In this document: piece by piece, positions 1-11,859 of the stretch
Layout: each line of letters opens with the position of its first letter
How positions within the stretch are numbered: the stretch's first letter is position 1
DNA from: Apiospora phragmitis
Taxonomy: Eukaryota; Ascomycota; Sordariomycetes; Amphisphaeriales; Apiosporaceae
Length of the DNA: 64,000 bases
Direction of reading: 5' to 3'
Assembly: GCA_038363925.1 (NCBI GenBank)
Contig: JAQQWL010000005.1
Location: 3,472,001 to 3,536,000, forward strand
Notes under the pieces: model-generated
Told to the model about the DNA's origin: nothing
What the model saw: only the letters and a program-made list of their open reading frames with translations
Database searches by the model: none
Translations under genes and position numbers: made by a program

Positions 1-361
1 TAAAATATCGCTCTTATAATCGTTAAGGATTAAAAAATAATAATAACCTTTCTTTTATAACTTAATATATTTATTTAAATACTTACTTAAATTAAAACTT
101 ATTTTATTATCGATTTAACTACTAAGAGATTATTTAATTATTTAATTATATAAGAAATTATATTTACGCGTTTAGTTTAAAAAGTAATATTAACTTTAAA
201 TATCTTAAAACGGTGAAATATATTAAACCTTATAAATGAATACATTTAATAATAATTAAATAATTTTCAACTATTTTTAATTATTAGATTAAATTATCTT
301 AACTTTTTTATATTAATTATTACGAGTTATAACGAATATTAAATCGATTATATTTATTATA
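1..361. repeat. Repeat X, copy 1, left part
   Basis: This AT-rich stretch aligns by eye, in the same orientation, with 6727-7077, so it is a dispersed or tandem repeat, here called X. It stops where the pogo/Fot1 transposon begins and resumes at 5438. CA and TG are nearly absent. No coding potential or known family was recognised. The copy probably begins before the window. Confidence 0.6.
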
Positions 362-409
362 AGCCAGCTGACGGTGCTACGATCACCTCATGTAACGGCG
401 ACCTTTAAA
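362..409. repeat. Left terminal inverted repeat of the pogo/Fot1 element
   Basis: About 48 bp beginning AGCCAGCTGACGG. Its reverse complement matches 5391-5437 apart from a few differences, most of them C/T or G/A as expected from RIP. Confidence 0.9.
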
Positions 410-1037
410 TTTAGATAGCCCTTAATAGTATTATATATAAATTAGTATATAAACTAGTTAACTTTTAATTTATAATTAATTAAATAATACCATCTTCTTT
501 TTTTCTTTTCCTCTTTTTAATGGGCCGTAAACTTAACGAGTTAGTACTATAACGCGCGATTTAAGATATTATAAATAGCTCGTTAATAAAACAAGCCGCC
601 GAGAAGTATAATATCTTTAGAATAACTTTAAGGGCTTAGATTTACGGCCGTAAAATTATAAAATAACGGATTACGTCTTTTTAAACCTTAATAATAGCGG
701 AAGAGTTTTAAATCGTGACTTAGTATTTTGCGTAATATAATTTAAGCTATTTACCGGTGTATGTTATTTTTTAAATATTCGCTTAACGGATTTTTTAGAT
801 TAACGGGATTAATATAATATTCGGTAAGTATTAAGTTAAAAGATTTATTACTCGCTATTTATTTATTAGTATTACTTTTTTTTAAAGGATCGATTTCTTA
901 AGGCTTAACGTAACTTCCGCGGAGAAAATTATCGAGTTTTTTAAGCGGCTTAATAATTTTATTCTAAAATCGATCCTTCCGGAGTTTCGGTTTAACGTCA
1001 ACGAGATCAGTAATTAGCTCGGCTATAAAACGAATAT

Positions 1038-1244
1038 TATTAAAACAGCAGGAACTAAAGTTTTCCATATTACTCTAAAAGGGGTGCTACGTGCCTACGC
1101 GTACGAACCCCTTTCTTATTTCATTAAGAGGGGTATACGATGCCTTTCGTAGCTCGTATTAAAAATAGATATAAATAATAAAATAAGACCGATTAAACCT
1201 CGATTAAAACCGGAATTATTATATATACGAAAGCTTATTTAATA
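1038..1244 (+). repeat. 5' LTR of Copia copy 1
   Basis: 207 bp, matching 3985-4191 along its length. It contains the conserved blocks CCTACGCGTACGAACCCCTT and GAGGGGTATACGAT seen in every LTR of the window. Confidence 0.92.
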
Positions 1245-3984
1245 TTAATTAATAATTACCCGTAGCGATTATAAATTAATAAAAATAAAGAGACGGTTTT
1301 ACGCCTTTACCGACGTAAGGGCGACCGTATTAAGGAATTTTAAGAATTTCCGCCCGTTAGAAATTCGGAAAAAGAGCCGAACTAAATTAACTGTACGAGG
1401 AGGAACCCCTTTTTTAAAATATATATTATAAGGAGGAAATTAAGTTTTAAATTATATACGAAATTAATTAAATTATATATAATTATATATTTAAATTATT
1501 TTATTATATAATTTATAAAATAATAATTTTTATTAAAATAGAATTAATTATAATTAACGAATTAAAATTAAACCCGAATATATTATATTTAAATAAATTA
1601 ATAATTTTAAACCCCGAATTATTTATATACGAAAAAGTTTTTTAAAATATCGAGATTTTTTTAATAATTTAAAAAAAAAAAAATATTAACCTTATTTTTT
1701 AAAAACTCGAACTTTTAAAAATATTTTCCAAAAAAATAATACCCGAATTACTTATAACGTATTTTATATAATATTTTTTAAAATATTATATATTAAAAAT
1801 AAAAAGAACGTTTTTTTAAAAAATATTTAATATAAAGTTTAAAAAATAAATTAAATATTAATTCGGTTAAATTAACTATATATTTTAAAAAGAGATCTAT
1901 TATTACTTCGAGAGAAACGGAGTTAATATATTAATAAGCGGATTTTTTAAAAGTAAGCTCGCATGACTAATATTACCGGCCGCTCCCGTATATTAATAAG
2001 ACCGACCGGCAAAACCGACTTCGGAAACCCGAAAAAAGGATATTCTATACTCTTCTTTAAAATAAATAATCGAATAACCGCCGCCTAAGCGAGAAACACC
2101 CGGTCTCCGTACGGAGTAATCGTCCGCGATATTACGGAACACTCTAGGCCCGACGTCTAACCCTGGATTCCTAAGTACCTAAACGTCGTAAGACATCGTC
2201 CCTTTTTCTTTCTCCAACTCCGGTACCGCCGGACTAGACCGTACGATTATCTGGTCCAGCGTACGTTACGAAATACGATATCTTTTTAAGCCGAGCTATT
2301 TATAACGATAAAATCGATTAAAATAAGGTCGTCACCTTTTTAAAAAATAAAAAAAAAAAAAGAATTATACCGATAAACTATACGATATTTTTTACGATAG
2401 AGTATAGATATTTATTAAAATATGCCGACGGCTAAATATATTAAAAGACTAATATTATATAATTTTTTTAAATATTTTTTTCGACCGTATAGAGGTATAT
2501 TATTTTAATTATATCGAACTCTAAAAGAGATAAAACGAGATATATTATTTAATAAACTCGTATTTTAATATAATAATAAATTATATATAATATTTTACGG
2601 ACTAAATAATAATTTTTTTTATATAAATAAAAAATAAAAACGTTAAAAAATAACTTATTAAAGTTTTAAAAATTTTATTAAATAAGCTTTAACTCGTATA
2701 ATAAGCCTTCGGAAAAAGATTTAAAAAAAAGATCGCTCTTTATACCTCCGTCGTAAGAATTTATTAAAAAGTTCCGGCATTTTTATTAGCCTTTATTTAT
2801 TAAAAATTAATATATAAAACGTTATTTTTAAACCTTCGTATATCGTTAAATATAATAGCGGATTAAAAGATCTCGGAATAATACTTAACGGAAAAATTAT
2901 ATCGAAACCCGGCTAAAAATATATACCTAATTAATAAACGGTTTATAAATAACTATACGAGAAAAAACCGACTAATTTATAATAATAAATTATTATATAA
3001 TAGCCGATTATTAAAATAAAAAAATAACTAGCGACCCGTTAATACCTTTTAATTAAAGCTATTATATAAAAACCGGTAGTTCGAATAAAAAACTTATTAA
3101 ATTTATTATAAATAAGGTTATTAATTAATAAACTACCTAGCTAAAAAACGAACCCGTATAATAATTTAATACTTTTAAACGTATAATAACGTTAAATAAG
3201 ATCTCTTTATTTAAGAAAAATACAGGGATTTCGTCCGAAACTAAAAAAAGAAAAAAAAGAGGAGCTAAAAAATAACGAAAAGGAGTACGACTATCTCGAT
3301 CCGGAAAACGCATAATAAAGTATTACTTACTTAACGGACGCCGCGTTCTATTACCGGCTTATTAATAAGGATATTTACTCGACGAATATTTAATTAAATT
3401 AGGAATAACGAACGAGAAAAGATTAATAATCGATATTATATCGTTTTAAAAATCGTAAAAAAAAGGAGATCTTAGAAATCTATTAAATCGACGGCCGAAA
3501 TAACCTTATAAACGCCTTTATTAAGAAATCTCTAAATAAAGCCCTTAAATAACTAATATTAATTAATAAATTAACCGTACGCGTAAAAGTATACGTTAAA
3601 AGACTGGACTTATACGGCGAATAAAAAAAGAAGAGAAAAAGAAATATTTTTTTTTTTAATAAGGTATAACGTATTTCGATATATAACAGCGCACTTATTA
3701 TTATTATTATTTCTATTATTATTACTACTTTTAAACTATTCCTTTTAATTTATAACAAGAAGTAATATATATAAGTATATAATAATTTTCTTTATTATTA
3801 TTATTATAAAAAAACCTACTACTTAATTAAGTTAATATTAAAAAGGTATAATATCACCTATACGGCTCAGGTAGGCACCGAATACCGGATTAGCGTAACC
3901 CATTCGTACGAAACCTTTACGAAGGGAAGACTCGTTTTAAAAAGGGGAGCTGCTTAAATTTATTAATAAAATAAAAACTGCCAG

Positions 3985-4191
3985 TATTAAAATAGCAAGA
4001 ACTAAAGTTTTTTATATTATCTTAAAAAGGGTACTACGTACCTACGCGTACGAACCCCTTTCCTGTTTTATTAAGAGGGGTATATGATGCCCCTCGTAGC
4101 TCGTATTAAAAATAGATATAAATAATAGAATAAAAACGATTAAACCCCGATTAAAACCGGAACTACCGTACGTATGAGAGCCCATTTAATA
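3985..4191 (+). repeat. 3' LTR of Copia copy 1
   Basis: 207 bp, the same length as the 5' LTR. It follows a purine-rich stretch (AAAAAGGGGAG near 3937-3947) that could be the polypurine tract. Confidence 0.92.
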
Positions 4192-5390
4192 AATATAGTA
4201 ATTATTAAACTTATTAAAATAAAGAAAATATTAGTTATAAACTCTCTTAACCGAGAATAAGCTTTTACGGTTAAATATAATAACGCTTTAAGCCGAGCCT
4301 TGCCTCTTTTTATTATATTTAAAGGTTAATAAGTCTAGTAGTAATAGTTTTTAGAGGAGGACTCGCTAATGGATGCTATAAAGGATTAGGTTTTTACGGC
4401 ATCCCTTAAAAGCTAAATTAATAAGGAGCTAGCCCTAGTATAGCTAAATAAGGTCTTTATCCCTTATATAAAGCTTAAAAACGAGGACTAGTGGCGGCTT
4501 ATTATCCTAGATAGCCACGCTAGCCACGTAAGCGAGGACTTTATTATAACGTGTTTGAAATATAAAATATAGCTTTTCTTCCTTCCGGTATACTTATTAT
4601 ACTTATTATAACCCCTGGATCTTAGTTTTTTTAATATATTAAAAAATACTTAATATCGAAAGGTAACTTTATACTATATAGGGCTTAATAATATAAATAT
4701 AAGTAAAAAGGACTTTTTTTAATATTACGAATTAATTAAAAAGTTTACTTTTCGGCCGTATATAATAGCTGGCGGCTAGGCCGTAACTGGTATATTCTTT
4801 CGCGATATTAATAAGCTTTTTAATAGCCGGAACCGGAGGATAGAAGACTAGGCAGAGATAGGACCATCTAAGCCTCCCCCCGACGTTTTTAATAAACACT
4901 TCTCCTCTATAGCGTTATTAATATTTACGACTAGCCGCTAGATTAAAGAGTTAGCGGATACGTTTAGTAGTAATAATGCTATTTTCGATAGCGCGACGCG
5001 TAGGGTTTTATTTTAAAAGTTCTAAAAGAGTCTAAATATTTTAAACGGTTAGATCGGCTAATTAAAGTACGAAAGGTTATTTTTAAAAAGTAATTTAAAG
5101 AAAAAAAAGAGGTAAAAAGAGGAAAAGAGTAATACTTAACCTTAATTAAAAGGTTATACGTATACGAGATGCTATAATAGTTAAAAGGGAAATAAATAGC
5201 GTTACATCGGAACCCTAGGCTATTACTCCTTTATCGTTAGCGCCGGAAGCCGTTATAATTAAATCTAACTCTAAATTTAAGATTACGAGTATTATAAAAG
5301 CGTTTCGAGACTAAAACGGTGTTTTTAATATTTTATATTAATTTTTCATTAAATTATTCGTATTATTATTATATAGTATTATTATTAATT

Positions 5391-5437
5391 TTTAAGGTCG
5401 CCGTTATATAAGGTAACCGTAGTACCGTCAGCTAGCT
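5391..5437. repeat. Right terminal inverted repeat of the pogo/Fot1 element
   Basis: Inverse copy of 362-409, ending CCGTCAGCTAGCT and followed by the TA duplication at 5438-5439. Confidence 0.9.
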
Positions 5438-5719
5438 TAAAGCTAATTTTATTAAAAGTTTATATATTTTTATTAATAATATTATACTTAACTTTAATAT
5501 TCGTAACTAGTTTAAACTAGTTAAAAATAGCTTTCGAAGTTTTATAAAAGGCTTATTAATAATCGTATTAACGATTTATTTAAGTTTTAAAGTTTACGAT
5601 ACTATTAATTTAATACTTATTAACGCGCTCGCCGTCGCGTAACGCGGTAAAGAAATTAATTATATCTTTTTTATTAGCTATTTTAAAAAAACACCCTTCG
5701 AGTTTTAAATTAATTATAT
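5438..5719. repeat. Repeat X, copy 1, right part
   Basis: Continues repeat X after the pogo/Fot1 insertion. It aligns with 7070-7165 and, past the Copia composite, with 21874-22010; the shared block includes ATTTAATACTTAT followed by an ACGCGCTCG block. It ends at the solo LTR. Confidence 0.6.
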
Positions 5720-5918
5720 TATTAAAACAGCAGGAACTAAGGTTTTCCATACTACTCTAAAAGGGGTGCCACGTACCTACGCGCACGAACCCCTTTTCTA
5801 CTTCATGAAGAGGGGTATGCGATACCCCTCGCAGCTGGCAGAATAGATAGATATAAACAATAGAATATAGCACTAATTAGACCCCTACTTGTACGTATAT
5901 ATAAAAGCTCATTTAACA
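5720..5918 (+). repeat. Solo Copia LTR
   Basis: About 199 bp, beginning TATTAAAACAGCAGG and ending CATTTAACA. It is less mutated than the other LTRs and has no Copia interior on either side, so it looks like a solo LTR left by LTR-LTR recombination. The 5-bp flanks (TATAT and CTACT) do not match, so its history includes a further change. Confidence 0.75.
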
Positions 5919-6726
5919 CTACTTTTTTAAGTTTTTATTAGTTTTATATAAATTTATTTAATTATAACGCTTTATATTATTTAAATTACTCGTTATTTAA
6001 TTCATTACTTAATTTTATATCTTATTTATATATTATAATTTATTTCGCTATAAATATTATAACGTCTCTTACTAGTCGCCTTTAGTTTTAATAAACTTTT
6101 ATTTTCGCTTTTATTAATTATTAAACACACTCTTTTTACCGTCTCGTTTTATATTTTTTAAATTAAACTCGTAATTCTTTAATTTTTTTACGATTTAAAA
6201 AGGTTAAATTAGCCTCTTTTAAAGTACGTATTTAATTATATATAAAAGTCTTTTGATAAATAATTTTATTTATACTTTAAATTATTTAATTTAGAATTTT
6301 TAAAATTAATTTCGAAAAGCTTTTTTAATATATAAAAACCTTACTTTTAGGGGAAAAAATATTTAATTATTTATTAAAAGTTAACTAATATTTAAACATT
6401 GTAAGTATTAATCGTCTTTAAATAAAATAAGTTAAATATAAACGTTTAAAAACATATATTTAACTTATTAACTATTTTATTATATAATATAATATTAAAT
6501 TAAATGCGTTAAATTTAAATTTAATATTATATTTTATTAAAATAATAAAGAACTCGAACTTTATAATATAATTTATTAACACTTTAATAAATAATTCGAT
6601 TTCTTTTAAATAAGCGCGTTATAGCGGCGAACAAATTATAATATTTAACAGTTAAGGTAAATAAAATAAATAAGGAAATATATTAAGTATAATAATATCG
6701 TTATTTTTATAATCTACTGTAAATTA
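5919..6726. other. AT-rich RIP-type sequence without a recognisable element
   Basis: About 800 bp of very AT-rich sequence. I see no LTR, inverted repeat or coding block here. It may be an eroded continuation of repeat X. Confidence 0.5.
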
Positions 6727-7165
6727 TATTAAAATATAACTCTCATCGTTATTAAAAATTAAAAGGTAATAATAACTTTTCTTTTATAATTTAATACATT
6801 TTTTAAAATATTTAATTTAATTTAAGTTTATATTATTATTAGTTTAAGTTTTAAAAGTCGGTTTAATTATTTTATCGCTTAATAAATCGTATTCCCGAGC
6901 TTAATTAGCGCGGTAACATTTACTTTATATAATTAAAAATAACGAGATATACTAGCTTTATAAAACAATATATTTAATAATTATTACTTATTTTTAATTA
7001 ATAAGTTATATCGACCTCGCTTTTTTATAATAAATATTAACTTAATTATATTTATTATAAAGCTAGTCTCGTTAAGAATATTACATTTCGTTTTAATATT
7101 TATAATTAATTTAAATTAGCCGGAAATAATACTTAAATTTTTATAACAAGCTCGTTAATAATGAT
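6727..7165. repeat. Repeat X, copy 2, left part
   Basis: Aligns with 1-361 and 5438-5560 in the same orientation. At 7165 it is interrupted by the Copia composite and it continues at 21874. Joining the flanks (minus 5 bp) gives a run that aligns without gaps with 5551-5577 of copy 1. Confidence 0.65.
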
Positions 7166-7386
7166 TATTAAAACTATTAAAACAGCAGGAACTAAGGTTT
7201 TTTATATTATTTTAAAAAAAGTGCTACGTACTTACGCGTACGAACCCCTTTTCTATTTTATTAAGAGGGGTATACGATACCCCTCGTAGCTAATATTAGA
7301 AATAGATATAAATAAATAAATATAATAATATAAATTTAATTAAACCCGGAACTTATTTATATATACGTATAAAAGCTTATTTAATA
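7166..7386 (+). repeat. Copia LTR, left end of the composite
   Basis: 221 bp including a duplicated 9-bp start. It is followed directly by the gag-proximal interior that also follows the LTRs ending at 1244 and 8914. Confidence 0.85.
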
Positions 7387-8707
7387 TTAATTAATAATTA
7401 TTCGTAGCGATTATAAATTAATAAGAATAAAGAGACGGTTTTACGCCCTTATCGATATAAGGGCGACCGTGTTAAAAAGCCCCGAGAATTTCCGCCCGTT
7501 AAAGATTTAGAGGAAAAGCCGAACTAAATTAACCGTACGAAGAAGAACCTCTTTTCTCGAGTATATATTATAAAGAGGAGACTAGGTTTCGAATTATACG
7601 CGAAACTAGTTAAGCTATATATAATTATATATTTAAATAACTTTATTATATAATTTATAAAATAATAACCCTTATTAAAATAGAATTTATTACGGTCGGC
7701 GAATCGAGACCGAGCCCGAATATATCGAACTTAAATAAACCGACGACTTTAAACCCCGAATTATTTACGTACGAAGAAGTTTTTTAAAATACCGAGATCT
7801 TTTTAATAATTTAAAAAAGAAATATTAAATTCGCTCTTTAAAAACTCGAACTTTTAAAAATACTCTCCGAAAATATAATACCCGAACTATTTATAACGTA
7901 CTTTATATAATACTTTTTAAAATATTATATATTAAAAATAAAAAAGGTTCGTTTAAAAAGCGTTTAGTATAAAGTTCGAAAAATAAACCGAATACTAATT
8001 CGGTTAAATTAATTATATATTTTAAAAAAAGTTCTATTATTACTTCGAAAAAAACGAAATTAATATACCGATAAGCGGATCTTTTAAAAGCAAGCTCGTA
8101 TAACTAATACCACCGGCCGCTCTTACACACTAACAGGACCGACCGGCAAAACCGACTTCGGAAACCCGAAAAAAGATATTTTATATTCTTCTTTAAAATA
8201 AATAATTAAATAACCGCCGCTTAAGCGAAAAATACCCGGTTTTTATACGGAGTAATCGTTCGCGATATTACGGGATACTTTAGGCCCGACGTCTAACCCT
8301 AGATTCTTAAGTATTTAAACGTCGTAAGATATCGTTCCTTTTTTTTTTCTAACTCCGGTACCGCCGGACTAGACCGTACGATTATCTAGTCTAGCGTATG
8401 TTATAAAGTACGATATTCTTTTAAGCCGAATTATTTATAACGGTAAAATCGATTAGAATAAAGTTATTATTTTTTTAAAGGTATAAAAAAAAAAGAATTA
8501 TACCGGTAAACCGTACGATATTTTTTATAATAAAGTATAGATATTTATTAAAATATACCGATAACTAGATATATAAAAAAATTAATATTATATAATTTTT
8601 CCCGATATTTTTTCCGGTTATATAGAAATATTTTATTTTAATTATATTAAACTCGAAAAAAATTAAAACGAGATATATTACCTTATAAACTTATATTTTA
8701 ATATAAT

Positions 8708-8914
8708 TATTAAAATAGCAGGAATTGAGGTTTTCTATATTATTTTAAAAAGGGTGTTACGTACCTACGCGTACGAACCCCTTTCTTATTTTATTAAAAG
8801 GGGCATACGATACCCCTCGTAACTCGTATTAAAAATAAATATAAATAATAAAATAAAAACGATTAAACCCCGATTAAAACCGGAATTACCGTATATACGA
8901 AAGCCTATTTAATA
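8708..8914 (+). repeat. 5' LTR of nested Copia copy 2
   Basis: 207 bp, starting TATTAAAATAGCAGG and ending ATTTAATA. Confidence 0.9.
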
Positions 8915-11652
8915 TTAATTAATAATTACCCGTGGCGATTATAAATTAATAAAAGTAAAGAAACGGTTTTACGCCCTTACCGACGTAAAGGTAACCGTAT
9001 TAAAGAGCCCCGAAAATTTCCGCCCGTTAGAGATTCAAAAGAAGAGCCGAATTAAATTAACCGTATAAGGAAAAACCCTTTTTCCTAAATATATATTATA
9101 AAAAGAAGACCAGGTTTCGAATTATACGCGAAATTAATTAAATTATATATAATTATATATTTAAATAACCTTATCGTACGATTTATAAAATAATAACCCT
9201 TATTAAAATAGAATTAATTACGGTCGGTAAATCGAGATCAAGCCTGGACGTACCGAACTTAGATAAACCGATAACTTTAAACCCCGAACCGCTTATATAT
9301 GAAAAAATATTTTAAAATACCGGAATCTTTTTAATAATTTAAAAAAAAAACGTTAATTTCGCTCTTTAAAAACTCGAATTTTTAAATATACTTTCCAAAA
9401 AAATAATACCCGAACTACTTATAATATACCTCGTATAATACTTTTTAAACTATTATATATTAAAAATAAAAAAAACCTCTTTTAAGAAATTATTTATTAT
9501 AAAATTTAACGAATAAATTAAATATTAATTCGGCTAAGTTAATTATATATTTTAAAAAGAGCTCTTTAATTACTTTAAAAAATACGGAGTTAATATACTA
9601 ACGGACGGATCTTTTAAAACTAAGCTTGTAAGTTTGGTACTACCGGCCGATCCTACATATTAATAAGACCGACCGGCAGAACCGATTTCGGAAACCCGAA
9701 AAGAGGATATTCCACACTCTTCCCGAGAATAGACAGTCGAAAAACCGCCGCCTAAGCGAGAGATACCCGGTCTCCGTACGGAGTAATCGTTCGCGACATT
9801 ATAAGGCACTCTAAAACCGACGTTTAATCCCGAAGTCTTAAACACTCCAGGCCCGACGTCTAACCCTGAATTCTTAAGTACTTAAACGTCGCAAGATATT
9901 ATCCTTTTTCTTTTTCTAACTCTAATACCGCCGGACTAGACGGCACGATTATTTAATCTAATATATATTACAAAATACGATATCCTTCTAAACCGAGCTA
10001 TTTATAATAATAAAATCGATCAAAATAAGGTCGTTACCTTCTCGAAAGTATAAAAAAAGGAAAAGAACTATACCGGCAAGCCGTACAACATCTTTTACAA
10101 TAAAGTACGGATATTTATTAGAACATGCCGACGGCTAGATATATTAAAAAATTAATACTATATAGTTTTTTTAAATATTTTTTCTAGCCGTACGAAAGTA
10201 TTTTATTTTAATTATATCGGACACGAAAAGAGATAGAACGAAATATACTATTTAATAAACTCGTACTTTAATACAATAATAAATTACGTATAATATTTTA
10301 TAAATTAAATAATAACTTTTTTCGTATAAATAAAAAATAAAAACGCCGAAAAATAACTTATTAAGGTTTTAAAAATCTTACTAAATAAACTCTAGCTCGT
10401 ATAACGAGCTTTTAAAAAAAGATTCGAAAAAAAGATCGCTCTTTATACCTCCGTCGTAAAAACTTATCGAAAAGTTCCGGAACTTTCACTAGCCCTTATC
10501 TACTAAAAGCCAATATATAAAACGCTATTTTCAAACCTTCGCATATCGCTAAGTATAGCAACGAACTAAAGGATCTCGGAACGATACCTAACGGAGGAAC
10601 TATATCGATACCCGGCTAAAAATACGTACTTAATTAATAAACGGTTTATAAATAACCGTACGCGAGAAAACCGACCAATTTATAATAATAAATTACTATA
10701 TAATAATTAATTACTAAAATAAAAAAATAATTAGCGACCCGTTAATACCTTTTAATTAAAACTATTATATAAGAACCGGTAGTTTAAATAAAGAACCTGC
10801 CGAATCTATTATAAATAAAACTATTAATTAATAAACTACCTAATTAAAAAATAAACCCGTATAATAATCTAATATTTTTAAGCATATAATAACGTAGGAT
10901 AAGATCTCTTTATTTAAAAAAAATACGGGGATTTCGTCCAAAACTAAGAAAGGAAAAAGGAGGAGCTAAAAAACAACGAAAAAGAGTACGACTATCTCGA
11001 TCCGAAAAACGTACGATAAAATATTACTTACTTAACAGACGCCGCGTTTTATTACCGGCTTATTAATAAGGATATTTATTTAATAAATACTTAATTAAAC
11101 TAGGAATAACGAACGAAAAAAAATTAATAATTAATATTATATCGCTCCGAAAATCGTATAAAAAAAGGAGATCTCGGAAATCTACTAAGTCAACGGCCGA
11201 AATAACCTTATAAACGCCTTTACCAAAAAATCCTTAAATAAAGCCCTCGAGTAAATAATCTTAATAAATAACCTTACTATATATATAAAAGCGTATATCG
11301 AGCGGCTAAACTCGTACGGCGAATAAAAAAAAAGAGATACGATCTTTAATAAAGTATAACGTAATTCGGTATATAAAAACGCGCACCTACTATTATTATT
11401 ACTTTTAAATAATTCCTTCTAATTTATAACGGGAAAAAAAACGCGTTAACGCATAATAATTAAAATAACTAATTAAAAAGACCTGCCACTTAATAAAAAT
11501 AATATTAAAAAAGTATAATATTATTTATACGGCTTAAACAGGTACCGAATACCGAATTAACGTAACTTATCTATACGAAACCCTTACGACGGGAAAACTC
11601 GTCCTAATAAAAGGAGCTAGCCAAGTTTATTATTAAAATAAAAAGTTACTAG

Positions 11653-11859
11653 TATTAAAACAATAAAAACTAAGGTTTTCTATATTATTTTAAAAAAGAT
11701 GCTACGTACCTACGCGCATAAACCCCTTTCCTATTTTATTAAAAGGGGTATACGATACCCCTCGTAGCTCGTATTAAAAATAAATATAAATAATAAAATA
11801 AGAACGATTAAACCCCGATTAAAACCGGAACTACCGTACATACGAGAGCCTATTTAATA
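11653..11859 (+). repeat. 3' LTR of nested Copia copy 2
   Basis: 207 bp. It pairs with 8708-8914 and is followed by the ATAAT duplication. Confidence 0.9.

Larger units (their letters stand above)
1038..4191 (+). mobile_element. Copia-type LTR element, pol-deleted derivative (copy 1)
   Basis: Two 207-bp LTRs (1038-1244 and 3985-4191) begin TATTAAAA and end TTTAATA; related LTRs ending TTTAACA suggest ancestral TG...CA ends. The element is flanked by the 5-bp duplication AATAT (1033-1037 and 4192-4196). The interior is only about 2.74 kb: a gag-like 5' region, then a join near 3370-3390 directly into the RNase H end (YLIKLGITNEKRL and later KKSLNKAL, the Copia C-terminal signature). Most of pol is missing. 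The same join occurs in the elements at 8708-11859 and 7166-13452. It is heavily RIP-mutated. Confidence 0.9.
520..5310 (+). pseudogene. RIP-degraded pogo/Fot1 transposase (DDE superfamily)
   Basis: Translation from the ATG at 520 gives, between stops, a segment reading AAEKYNIFRITLRA.IYGRK at about 594-650, which matches the psq-type helix-turn-helix of Fot1/pogo transposases. After the Copia insertion the reading resumes. Across the junction the residues around LGYKTNIVIIKLIKIKK are continuous, confirming that the insertion is precise. A DDE-type segment follows at about 4495-4630 (ILDSHASHVSEDF, later LPVYLLYLL and PLDLSFF). A lysine/arginine-rich tail lies near 5100. Many stop codons make it non-functional. 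The C-terminal limit is approximate. Confidence 0.85.
362..5437 (+). mobile_element. pogo/Fot1-type DNA transposon, split by a Copia insertion
   Basis: The element has long terminal inverted repeats (362-409 and 5391-5437) and is flanked by TA on both sides (360-361 and 5438-5439), the target duplication typical of Tc1/mariner-pogo elements. Removing the Copia insertion (1038-4191 plus one 5-bp duplication) leaves about 1.9 kb, the usual length of Fot1/Pot2-like elements. The interior carries remains of a transposase with a psq-like helix-turn-helix and a DDE domain. It is inserted in repeat X, because X sequence continues on both sides. RIP-type mutation has introduced many stops, so it is dead. 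Confidence 0.9.
8708..11859 (+). mobile_element. Copia-type LTR element, pol-deleted derivative (copy 2), nested
   Basis: Two 207-bp LTRs (8708-8914 and 11653-11859) flanked by the duplication ATAAT (8703-8707 and 11860-11864). Removing the element and one duplication restores the uninterrupted sequence found in copy 1 near 2560-2590. The interior is about 2.74 kb with a gag-like 5' part and a bare RNase H end, and with the same missing pol segment as copies 1 and 3 (join near 11070-11095). It is RIP-mutated and inactive. Confidence 0.92.

Noticed and set aside
3690..3735. ATT/TTA microsatellites (also near 11390, 12980, 16850 and 21355)
   Set aside because: They recur at the same place in each Copia copy, so they are part of the element rather than independent repeats.
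9660..9845. 61-codon minus-strand frame in the AT-rich block
   Set aside because: Lies in the gag-like part of the nested Copia copy, opposite to the element's coding direction. No family sense.
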